Part shown: positions 1 through 6,657 of the stretch, in pieces
Position numbering within the stretch: position 1 is the stretch's first letter
Layout: every line of letters starts with the position of its first letter
Assembly: GCA_030064795.1 (NCBI GenBank)
Contig: JASJEI010000113.1
Coordinates: 1 to 12,482, forward strand
Source of the DNA: Pleurocapsa sp. MO_226.B13
GTDB lineage: Bacteria > Cyanobacteriota > Cyanobacteriia > Cyanobacteriales > Xenococcaceae
Direction of reading: 5' to 3'
Length of the DNA: 12,482 nt
Position numbers and translations under genes: made by a program
The notes under the pieces: generated by a model
What the model saw: the letters and a program-made list of their open reading frames with translations, nothing else
What the model was told of the DNA's origin: nothing
Databases searched by the model: none

Positions 1-1
1 C

Positions 2-199
2 TCCAATTGCCAAGATATCAAACAGGATTTAACCCTCTCAGATAGATGGTTTACCTGTAATAATTGTGGGGGATTTAACCATCGCGATTTGAACGCTAGT
101 ATTAATTTAGCTAGCTATGCGGACGGCTTCTCCGTGAAAGTTTGTGGAGTAGATAACGCCGACGTTACTACTGTGAAGCAAAAAATAAAGAGTAACTAA
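2..199 (+). CDS. tnpB: C-terminal part of an IS605-family TnpB (RNA-guided nuclease), cut by the window edge
   Basis: Frame open from base 2 to a TAA at 197-199, giving 65 residues. The visible part holds a Cys (third residue) that would complete a C-x2-C pair with the residue just before the window. It is followed by a second C-x2-C pair (CNNC) and the motif NHRDLNASINL. This is the TnpB zinc ribbon followed by the third RuvC motif, whose catalytic Asp lies in RDLNA. TnpB of IS200/IS605 elements is a compact RNA-guided DNA endonuclease and the ancestor of Cas12. Its omega-RNA overlaps the 3' end of the gene and runs toward the element's right end. Whether the rest of the gene is intact, and whether a TnpA partner exists, cannot be seen here. 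No frameshift is visible in this part. It is convergent with mgtE, 73 bp away. Confidence 0.85.
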   Translation, partial: SNCQDIKQDLTLSDRWFTCNNCGGFNHRDLNASINLASYADGFSVKVCGVDNADVTTVKQKIKSN

Positions 200-232
200 T
201 CTAGTCTGTCTAGGTTTGTCTATGATTTATGA

Positions 233-246
233 AGCAGTTAACTGCT
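233..246. repeat. 14-bp perfect palindrome between tnpB and mgtE
   Basis: AGCAGTTAACTGCT is its own reverse complement. It lies 34 bp after the tnpB stop and 26 bp from the mgtE stop. IS200/IS605 elements carry subterminal hairpins near their ends, so this could be the right-end hairpin of the tnpB element. It could instead help terminate the two convergent genes, but no T-run follows on either strand. The exact right end of the element cannot be placed from the sequence alone. Confidence 0.45.
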
Positions 247-272
247 ATCAATAATTAGACAATTGAATTAAC

Positions 273-1667
273 TTAAAACGACAAAATAAATCGAGCGACA
301 TATAAATAAATCAGAACGCCACCAACATCAGCAATAGTGGTAATAAAGGGGGCAGACATTAAAGCTGGATCTAAACCCAACCAAAAGAACAAAAAAGGTA
401 ATGCTGCACCAAGAACACTTGCCAAGACGGAAATTAAGATCAGACTAATCCCTACTACTAAGGAAATTAGCAAATTTCCCTGGAGTAAATAAGCCCACGC
501 TACTGCGCCAATTCCTAAAATTATGCTGAGTAAAACTCCTGCCATTGCTTCGCGTCTAACTAGCCAGATAAATCCAAGCTGGCGGATATTTTGGATATTT
601 AATCCACGAATTACCACCGTAGACGACTGACAGCCCACATCACCACCAGTATCGATTAACAGAGGAATAAAAGCGACTAAAACCAGAGTTTCTCTTAAAA
701 GTTGCTCTTGAGCTTTAACAAACCAACTTGCCAACGTCATAGTTAAAAACCCAACAATCAGCCAGAAAGCACGTCTGCGGACTATGCTCAGAATGTTGCT
801 GTGAAAATATCGTTCGTCTCCTGGTTGAACGCCACCAAGAGTATGAATATCTTTCGTAGTTTCTGCTTCAATAATGTCAATTACATCATCAACAGTGATA
901 ATGCCCACTAGCCGATTTTCTGTATCAACTACGGGTATGGCTAAGAAGTCATAACGCTGAAGTATCTTAGCTACTTCTTCTTGAGGAGTATCTGTATGGA
1001 CAGAAATTACATGAGGCTCGGCAATTTCGCCAATGAGTTGCTCTGGTTGAGCAATTACCAAATCTCTGAGGGAGAGAGAAGCTGTTAAACAATGTTGACG
1101 ATCGGTTACATACAAAGAATAGATAGTTTCTTTGGTTGGTGCTACGCGACGTATATTTTCAAAAGCTTGAGCTACAGTCCATCTTTCTTTGAGAGAAAGA
1201 TACTCTGGAGTCATGATCCGTCCAGCAGTCTCAGGTTGATAACCTAGTAATAAAGCGGTTGCTTCCCTTTCAGAAGGACTAATTTGTGCTAGAAGTTTGC
1301 GAACAACTTTGGCTGGTAGCTCGTCAAATAACTTAACCCGATCATCTGGCGACATTTGGTCAACGATCGTGCGGACATCCTCGCGACTAAAATCTTTGAG
1401 TAAAATTTGCTGTACGGAAGGTTCTAAGTATTCAAAAACGGCGATCGCTTTATCTTTAGCCAATAGACGAAAAGCAAGTGCTTGCAAGGCTTCTGGTAAT
1501 TCGGCGATCGCTTCGGCAATATCTACTGGCTGCACTGGCATCAAAATCAGTTTTGCACCTGACCAGTTTTTTTGCTCCAGCAAGATTTTTAATTCAGAGC
1601 TAACTAACTGTCGTAGCTTCTGACGCGAGTTGAGGTTTGATGTAGAAGGAGAGGGAACTTCGTTCAA
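273..1667 (-). CDS. mgtE: MgtE-family magnesium transporter
   Basis: The 464-aa product has the complete MgtE order. There is a helical cytosolic N domain (about residues 20-145), a pair of CBS domains that sense Mg2+ (about 149-270), and a five-helix membrane domain (about 298-464). The membrane part contains PLLIDTGGDVGCQSSTVV (335-352) and the family's last-helix signature TTIADVGG. D447 matches the Asp that lines the Mg2+ pore in the Thermus protein. Family members usually have GGN where this protein has GGD (D343). The start is a TTG: an in-frame stop lies 13 bases upstream (1680-1682) and no ATG lies between, so this is the earliest possible start. No clear Shine-Dalgarno sequence is seen. 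It is divergent from the calcium-type ATPase. In characterised members high intracellular Mg2+ closes the pore through the CBS domains. Family assignment is secure; the start is less so. Confidence 0.93.
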   Translation of the reverse strand: MNEVPSPSTSNLNSRQKLRQLVSSELKILLEQKNWSGAKLILMPVQPVDIAEAIAELPEALQALAFRLLAKDKAIAVFEYLEPSVQQILLKDFSREDVRTIVDQMSPDDRVKLFDELPAKVVRKLLAQISPSEREATALLLGYQPETAGRIMTPEYLSLKERWTVAQAFENIRRVAPTKETIYSLYVTDRQHCLTASLSLRDLVIAQPEQLIGEIAEPHVISVHTDTPQEEVAKILQRYDFLAIPVVDTENRLVGIITVDDVIDIIEAETTKDIHTLGGVQPGDERYFHSNILSIVRRRAFWLIVGFLTMTLASWFVKAQEQLLRETLVLVAFIPLLIDTGGDVGCQSSTVVIRGLNIQNIRQLGFIWLVRREAMAGVLLSIILGIGAVAWAYLLQGNLLISLVVGISLILISVLASVLGAALPFLFFWLGLDPALMSAPFITTIADVGGVLIYLYVARFILSF

Positions 1668-1740
1668 ATCAGTATGTTTTTAGATTAGATAATTAGAACG
1701 ACGAGAATTAACTAAAATATTATAAAAATGTACCATCTAG

Positions 1741-1853
1741 AAAGACTAAGAATTGCAAAGCAAAAACAGTTGTTAGTCTTTAACCGTTTAACCGTTTCTA
1801 AAATAGAAGTAGAGTTTAGTAAAATTCTCCAATTTCTACTCTCCAATTTCTAC
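1741..1853 (+). promoter_or_regulatory. Repeat-rich leader upstream of the P-type ATPase
   Basis: The 207-bp gap between mgtE and the ATPase start at 1875 holds three separate short-repeat structures. AAAGACTAA (1741-1749) pairs perfectly with TTAGTCTTT (1773-1781), a 9-bp stem with a 23-base loop. AACCGTTT is repeated in tandem at 1782-1789 and 1790-1797. TCTCCAATTTCTAC is repeated in tandem at 1826-1839 and 1840-1853. An AT-rich TATTAT at 1718-1723 could be a -10 element for the ATPase, but no convincing -35 is seen. The structures suggest an untranslated leader rather than the coding sequence an upstream in-frame ATG (1728) would imply. Any regulatory role is inference. Confidence 0.4.
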
Positions 1854-1874
1854 AGAATTCAGAGTGGGAGAAAA

Positions 1875-4800
1875 ATGAACAATCGCCAGCTGCCCACTAG
1901 AGAAACAAGAAAACCCAAACGCTTATTCTTAAAGAAACCAAAACCTCTGGTGCAGACGCTACACGATCGCGTACCAGGAAGAGTTCGTTATAAAGTTAGG
2001 GGTTTAAAAGGGTCGAGAAATCTGCAACAGTATTTAGAATTTAAGTTGTCTAATCGATCGGGAATCGATCGCATCCAGGTTAGCTCTTGGAGCGGTAATA
2101 TCTTGATTTTATTTACTAAAGAACATAATCCTCAGACAATCGCTTCTTCGATCGCAACTATTGTCGAAGAGTACAGACAACAACCTCAAAAGGCGATCGC
2201 GCTCATCAAGAACTGCTCGGCAACTACCTCCCAATCCTCTACTCTCTTGGCTTTAGAATCCTGGCATCTCCAAGAAACTACGGCAATACTAACCAAGTTC
2301 GAGACTTCTAAGGAATCGGGGTTGTCTCTAGAGAAAGTACAAAATAATCTCCAAAAATATGGTGCTAATGTTCTGGCTGAATCTGAACCCCGCTCTGGAC
2401 TGAGTATTTTTATCGACTACTTTAAATCCGTTCCTGTCGCTCTGTTAACCCTAGCAGCAGGTTTATCTGTAGTTACGGGGGGCATAATTGACGCGGTGGT
2501 GATTATGGGAGTGGTAGTGATTAATGCCATCCTGGGTTACGCTACCGAGAGCCAATCCGAGCGGATTATTCATTCCCTCAAAAGTTTGGTCAATCCGTCT
2601 GCTTGGACGATCAGAGCCAGTAAAGTAACCAAGATCGACTCTCCCGAAATCGCGGTCGGCGATATATTAGTCCTCAAACCTGGTAGTTACGTAGCTGCTG
2701 ATGCCAGATTAATTGAAGCAGAACGCCTTAGCATTGATGAATCTGCTCTCACTGGAGAAAGCATCCCCGTTCTCAAAACAGCTCAGACTCTAACTGGTGA
2801 AGATGTTCCTTTGGCCGAACGAGTCAACATGGTTTATCGGGGAACTCTAGTTACTGGAGGTCAGGGACTAGCGGTAGTTGTTGCTACGGGACAACTAACC
2901 GAAATGGGACGAATTCAAACTCTGGTAGGCAAAACTACAGTACCCCAAACGCCGATGGAGCGACAGCTGGATCGAGCAGGAGGTCAACTCGTTCTGTTAT
3001 CTAGCGGGGTATGCAGTCTGGTTTTTGCTTTAGGATTGATGCGGGGTTATGGTGTCGTCCAGATGCTCAAAACTTCTATATCCTTGGCTGTTGCTGCCGT
3101 ACCTGAAGGATTACCTACTGTGGCAACAACCACTCTAGCTTTAGGAATTGGCAAAATGAGGCGACATAATGTGCTGATTCGTCGTCTCGATGCTATAGAA
3201 GCTTTAGGTTCAGTGCAAACTATTTGTCTGGATAAAACGGGAACGCTTACAGCCAATCAAATGTCTGTAGTCGAACTATGCATCGATCGCCAAAGGATTG
3301 AAGTTACCGACGGACAATTTTTGGATGCAGGAGAACCGTTTAACCCTTATGGTTGCGAAGAACTTCTGAAGCTGATTCATGTTTCTATCCTCTGCAATGA
3401 AAGTAAAGTCAACAATCATCATAATGGCAAGTATATAATTAATGGCTCGGCTACAGAAAATGCCCTGATGCAAATGGCGATCGCAGTTGGCATCGATGTC
3501 TTGGAATTACGAGGCAAGTATCCTCGCCTAGAAATCAACCATCGCTCAGAAGAGCGTAATTTTATGCGGACAATTCATGTTGTCCAGGAATCGCAAAAAC
3601 TAGTAGCCGTTAAGGGCAGTCCTACAGAAGTGCTGGAACTTTCTAGTTGGAGGCTAGAACAAGGTAAGCAAATTCCTCTCACTGAAGCAGATAGACAGGC
3701 AATTGAAGCCGAAAATGAGCGTATGGCGGGTAAAGCCCTTAGAGTATTGGGGACGGCATATGCCTACATAGATAATGCCGAGGATTCAGAAAGTCTTATT
3801 TGGTTGGGACTAATTGGCATAACCGATCCCATCAGACATGGGGTAAAAGACTTGATGGGTTCTTTCCATCAGGCAGGAATCAAAACGGTGATGATTACTG
3901 GAGATCAGAGTCCTACTGCTTATGCGATCGGTAAGGAATTAAATTTGAGTCAAGGTAGACCGTTAGAAATTCTCGATTCAACTCACCTCACTCATCTCGA
4001 CTCCGAAGTAATGAAAGGATTGTGCGATCGCGTGCAGGTATTTGCCCGGATCAGTCCCGTTCACAAATTGCAAATCGTTCAGGCACTCCAGCAAGCAGGA
4101 AAAATCGTGGCAATGACGGGAGATGGTGTTAATGATGCTCCAGCCCTCAAAGCAGCCGAGGTAGGCATCGCTATGGGTCATGCTGGAACCGATGCAGCTA
4201 GAGAGGTAGCAGATGTGGTCTTAGAAGATGACCGCCTCGAAACTATGATTATTGCGGTGAGTCAAGGACGAACTATCTATAACAACATTCGCAAATCTGT
4301 CCATTTCCTCTTATCTACTAACCTGAGCGAGATTATGGTGATGCTGTTGGCTAATGGAGTCGGACTGGGACAACCCCTTAATGCCATGCAATTGCTATGG
4401 CTCAATATGGTGACTGATATCTTTCCTGGTTTAGCATTAGCCCTCGAAGCACCAGAACCAAATGTACTCCAAGTACCGCCTCGTTCCCCTGAAACTCCTA
4501 TTCTCAACTCCCAGGACTTCCAACGGATTGTTGTTGAGTCAAGTGTTTTGTCTGTAAGCACCATGGCAGCCTATGGTTATGGTATTGCTCGCTATGGTAT
4601 TAGTCCCCATGCTAGTTCTATTGCCTTTATGAGCTTAGTGACAGGTCAGTTACTCCATGCCTTAAGCTGTCGTTCCACTAAACCCCTCAATAAGATTCAA
4701 TTACCACCAAACCATTATTTAACCTCTGCCCTTGGAGGCTCTTTAACTCTACAACTGCTCTGCCTAGTTATTCCTGGCTTGAGAAATCTTATGAAGGTTA

Positions 4801-4913
4801 CACCTCTCAATATGCTTGATGGTGTAGTAATTGGCAACAGTGCTTTACTGCCATTGTTATTTAATGAAGCGACTAAAAAGGGTAGTAGTTCGGAGTTAGT
4901 AGTTAGTAGTTAG
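1875..4913 (+). CDS. Calcium-type (PII) cation-transporting P-type ATPase with N-terminal HMA-like domain
   Basis: Encodes 1012 residues from the ATG at 1875, which has GGGAG at 1866-1870. An in-frame ATG at 1728 would add 49 residues read from short tandem repeats, so the later start is preferred. Residues about 25-105 resemble a heavy-metal-associated-type fold without a CxxC. Then come the cation-ATPase N-terminal region (about 125-170), TGES (293-296), PEGLP in M4 (410-414), DKTGT with phosphorylated D453, MITGD (673-677) and TGDGVNDAP (748-756). Residues matching SERCA calcium ligands are present: the Glu of PEGLP, N816 and E819 in M5, and N844, T847 and D848 in M6. The M8 position equivalent to SERCA E908 is Q925, as in plasma-membrane-type pumps. 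This points to Ca2+ export from the cytosol, probably with a single site. Substrate is inferred. The last residues (ELVVSS) are read from a heptamer repeat. Followed by the SAM synthetase on the same strand after 154 bp. Confidence 0.88.
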   Translation: MNNRQLPTRETRKPKRLFLKKPKPLVQTLHDRVPGRVRYKVRGLKGSRNLQQYLEFKLSNRSGIDRIQVSSWSGNILILFTKEHNPQTIASSIATIVEEYRQQPQKAIALIKNCSATTSQSSTLLALESWHLQETTAILTKFETSKESGLSLEKVQNNLQKYGANVLAESEPRSGLSIFIDYFKSVPVALLTLAAGLSVVTGGIIDAVVIMGVVVINAILGYATESQSERIIHSLKSLVNPSAWTIRASKVTKIDSPEIAVGDILVLKPGSYVAADARLIEAERLSIDESALTGESIPVLKTAQTLTGEDVPLAERVNMVYRGTLVTGGQGLAVVVATGQLTEMGRIQTLVGKTTVPQTPMERQLDRAGGQLVLLSSGVCSLVFALGLMRGYGVVQMLKTSISLAVAAVPEGLPTVATTTLALGIGKMRRHNVLIRRLDAIEALGSVQTICLDKTGTLTANQMSVVELCIDRQRIEVTDGQFLDAGEPFNPYGCEELLKLIHVSILCNESKVNNHHNGKYIINGSATENALMQMAIAVGIDVLELRGKYPRLEINHRSEERNFMRTIHVVQESQKLVAVKGSPTEVLELSSWRLEQGKQIPLTEADRQAIEAENERMAGKALRVLGTAYAYIDNAEDSESLIWLGLIGITDPIRHGVKDLMGSFHQAGIKTVMITGDQSPTAYAIGKELNLSQGRPLEILDSTHLTHLDSEVMKGLCDRVQVFARISPVHKLQIVQALQQAGKIVAMTGDGVNDAPALKAAEVGIAMGHAGTDAAREVADVVLEDDRLETMIIAVSQGRTIYNNIRKSVHFLLSTNLSEIMVMLLANGVGLGQPLNAMQLLWLNMVTDIFPGLALALEAPEPNVLQVPPRSPETPILNSQDFQRIVVESSVLSVSTMAAYGYGIARYGISPHASSIAFMSLVTGQLLHALSCRSTKPLNKIQLPPNHYLTSALGGSLTLQLLCLVIPGLRNLMKVTPLNMLDGVVIGNSALLPLLFNEATKKGSSSELVVSS

Positions 4914-4915
4914 CA
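4895..4915 (+). repeat. Heptanucleotide tandem repeat (STRR-like) at the ATPase 3' end
   Basis: GTTAGTA, GTTAGTA and GTTAGCA follow each other directly, across the ATPase stop codon at 4911-4913. Short tandemly repeated heptamers are known in cyanobacterial genomes, mostly between genes. Here the repeat supplies the last codons of the ATPase. Confidence 0.6.
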
Positions 4916-4998
4916 GTTTCTGACTTCTTATCCATCTTTATTCGTTCTGTATTCTTTTTACACCCTGTCCTTTGGACTTTCTCTCTTTAACTCCGTAC

Positions 4999-5018
4999 AG
5001 ACAAGGCATGCCTTGTCT
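4999..5018. repeat. 20-bp perfect palindrome upstream of the SAM synthetase gene
   Basis: AGACAAGGCATGCCTTGTCT is its own reverse complement, centred on GCATGC. It lies 49 bp before the ATG at 5068, in the gap between the ATPase and the SAM synthetase. Palindromes of the form GACAAGGCATGCCTTGTC are recalled as dispersed repeats in cyanobacteria; that is memory, not a search. No T-run follows it, so a terminator is unlikely. It could fold as a hairpin in a read-through transcript. Confidence 0.55.
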
Positions 5019-5054
5019 CTCCGAATTCTCAATTCCGAACTTACTTCAATACAT

Positions 5055-5060
5055 GAGGAG
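5055..5060 (+). promoter_or_regulatory. Ribosome binding site that fixes the SAM synthetase start
   Basis: GAGGAG ends seven bases before the ATG at 5068. It favours that start (MKRDFMFTSESV) over the in-frame ATG at 5053, which overlaps the site, and over longer forms that would run through the upstream palindrome. Canonical MetK proteins also begin only a few residues before FTSESVTEGHPDK. Confidence 0.7.
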
Positions 5061-5067
5061 AAGAACC

Positions 5068-6282
5068 ATGAAACGAGATTTTATGTTTACCTCCGAATCG
5101 GTCACTGAGGGGCATCCCGATAAATTATGCGATCGCATTGCCGATGCCATCGTCGATCGGTTTCTCCGACACGACCCCTTTACGCGAGTGGTGACTGAAT
5201 GTGCTGTGGCGACAGCGATTGTTTTTATTGCAGCACGGTTTGAATCGGATGCAACGATTGACTTTACTAAAATTGCCCGACAAGTAATTAAACAAGTAGG
5301 TTACGAAGAATCCTCTTTTAGTGCCAAGACTTGTAGCATTGTTACGAGCCTCAAAGAATTACCCCCTAGCGAATATCGTCACTTTGACGAACAAAAACTC
5401 TCTGATGCTGAAATAGAACAGATAACGGTCAAAAACCAGGCAACAGTCTTTGGCTTTGCTTGTAATCAAACCCCTGCTTTCATGCCTCTCCCGATTTGGT
5501 TGGCACATCAGCTAGCCAGAAGGCTCTCAGAGGTAAGACTACACAAGATTCTGCCTTATCTTACTCCCGATGGTAAAACTCAAGTCGGAGTGGAATACCG
5601 CGACCGCCAACCCGCTCGCATCCACAGCATTACCATTATTGCCAGTCAGTATCCCCTCGATCGTCCAGCCAGTCCAGACCTCAAACAACTGCAACAGGAT
5701 CTTCGCGAAACGGTTATCGAACCAGTGTTTGAGAACGAAATTATCAAACCCGATCGGGATACGAGAATCTTTATTAACCCAGATGGTTCCTTCATTATCG
5801 GCGGTCCTGCTGCCCATTCTGGTCTAACTGGGAGAAAAAACGCGATCGATACCTACGGTGAATATTCACGACACAGTGGAGCTGCCCTTAGTGGTAAAGA
5901 CCCCACCAGAATCGATCGAGTAGGAGCTTATGCTGCCCGTTATGCTGCCAAAAATGTAGTGGCAGCAGGCTTGGCAGATGAATGTGAAGTACAGCTTAGT
6001 TATTCTATTGGACTGGCACGACCAGTAAGTATTCAAGTCGAAACTTTTGGGACTAACAAAATCCCTGACGAAAAAATTAAAGCTTTATTAGAACAGCATT
6101 TTGATTTTCGACTCGCAGGAATCATTAAACAATTTAATCTGAGATTGTTGCCCACACTAATCAAAGGAGGATTTTATAAAAAGTTAGCAACTTATGGTCA
6201 TGTCGGCAGAACGGAACTAGAGTTAGTACCCTGGGAAGAAACTAACAAAATTGCCATGTTCGCCAAAAGCCTGAAACTTTAA
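5068..6282 (+). CDS. Divergent S-adenosylmethionine synthetase (methionine adenosyltransferase) paralogue
   Basis: The 404-aa product aligns over its full length with MetK, which makes S-adenosylmethionine from ATP and L-methionine. Kept residues (E. coli equivalents in brackets): H16 (H14), D18 (D16) and K19 in GHPDK, K170 (K165) in PDGKTQV, R256 and K257 (R244, K245) in GLTGRK, K277 (K265) in SGKD, and D283 (D271). Changed positions: the usual GDQG is KNQA (D to N at 123), the usual GDxGLTGRK is HSGLTGRK (D to H at 250), and the usual SGKDPxK is SGKDPTR (K to R at 281). The segment that normally reads SPDI-x-QGV, the methionine-gating loop, is replaced by an unrelated stretch around residues 107-120. 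This suggests a separate subfamily rather than the housekeeping enzyme. Activity with ATP is likely; the acceptor substrate is uncertain. No housekeeping metK lies in the window, so a second copy elsewhere is only presumed. Confidence 0.85.
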   Translation: MKRDFMFTSESVTEGHPDKLCDRIADAIVDRFLRHDPFTRVVTECAVATAIVFIAARFESDATIDFTKIARQVIKQVGYEESSFSAKTCSIVTSLKELPPSEYRHFDEQKLSDAEIEQITVKNQATVFGFACNQTPAFMPLPIWLAHQLARRLSEVRLHKILPYLTPDGKTQVGVEYRDRQPARIHSITIIASQYPLDRPASPDLKQLQQDLRETVIEPVFENEIIKPDRDTRIFINPDGSFIIGGPAAHSGLTGRKNAIDTYGEYSRHSGAALSGKDPTRIDRVGAYAARYAAKNVVAAGLADECEVQLSYSIGLARPVSIQVETFGTNKIPDEKIKALLEQHFDFRLAGIIKQFNLRLLPTLIKGGFYKKLATYGHVGRTELELVPWEETNKIAMFAKSLKL

Positions 6283-6360
6283 TAATTAGGGAGTTTTTAA
6301 TCGTCAAGGCGATCGCTATCTGCTTTTATCTACCTTAACTTATGTTAAACTCATAACGAG

Positions 6361-6366
6361 TATGAT
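6361..6366 (+). promoter_or_regulatory. Possible -10 element for sulfiredoxin
   Basis: TATGAT lies 23 bp before the sulfiredoxin ATG. Upstream, TTAAC and GTTAA form a small inverted repeat (TTAAC, four bases, GTTAA). No good -35 box at the usual spacing is seen, so this is a weak call. Confidence 0.25.
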
Positions 6367-6389
6367 TTAGATTGTTGGTTGATTAAAAT

Positions 6390-6650
6390 ATGCAGATTAA
6401 AGAAATTCAAGTCGATCGAATTCGTCGCCCACTACCAAGACAAACCGACCGAGAAAAAGTCCAGTCACTAGCTCAATCTATTGCCCAAGAAGGCTTGCAC
6501 GAGCCAATTGACGTACTGGAAGTAGAGGGCAAGTATTATGGTTTCTCTGGTTGTCATCGCTATGAAGCACATCAGCTACTAGGCAAAGAAACGATTAAGT
6601 GTCGCGTGCGTCGCGCCCCAGCTTCAGTATTAAAAGCTCACATTGCCTAA
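6390..6650 (+). CDS. srx: Sulfiredoxin
   Basis: This 86-aa protein has the sulfiredoxin signature FSGCHRYEAH at 52-61. C55 is the predicted catalytic cysteine and H56-R57 bind ATP phosphate in the family. Sulfiredoxin reduces the over-oxidised (sulfinic) cysteine of typical 2-Cys peroxiredoxins, using ATP and a thiol. The fold is related to ParB, which explains the N-terminal pattern PRQTDREKVQSLAQSI, but the GCHR motif and short length separate it from ParB. The length is typical of stand-alone sulfiredoxins. It starts 107 bp after the SAM synthetase stop and has a possible -10 of its own. Its stop is only 7 bp from the clpB stop on the other strand, so no separate terminator fits between the two genes. 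Confidence 0.9.
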   Translation: MQIKEIQVDRIRRPLPRQTDREKVQSLAQSIAQEGLHEPIDVLEVEGKYYGFSGCHRYEAHQLLGKETIKCRVRRAPASVLKAHIA

Positions 6651-6657
6651 CAGTTAA

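Noticed and set aside
1728..1874. N-terminal 49-residue extension of the P-type ATPase
   Set aside because: It is read from tandem and inverted repeats, and a GGGAG ribosome binding site lies just before the later ATG at 1875.
4972..5067. Longer form of the SAM synthetase
   Set aside because: It would run through a 20-bp palindrome and begin without a ribosome binding site. GAGGAG seven bases before 5068 and the family's N-terminus support the shorter form.
4914..5067. SAM riboswitch before the SAM synthetase
   Set aside because: I see no conserved SAM-I or SAM-II core. The only structure is a simple palindrome.
6390..6650. ParB-like nuclease or partition protein
   Set aside because: The fold is related, but the FSGCHR motif with the catalytic Cys and the 86-residue length identify sulfiredoxin.
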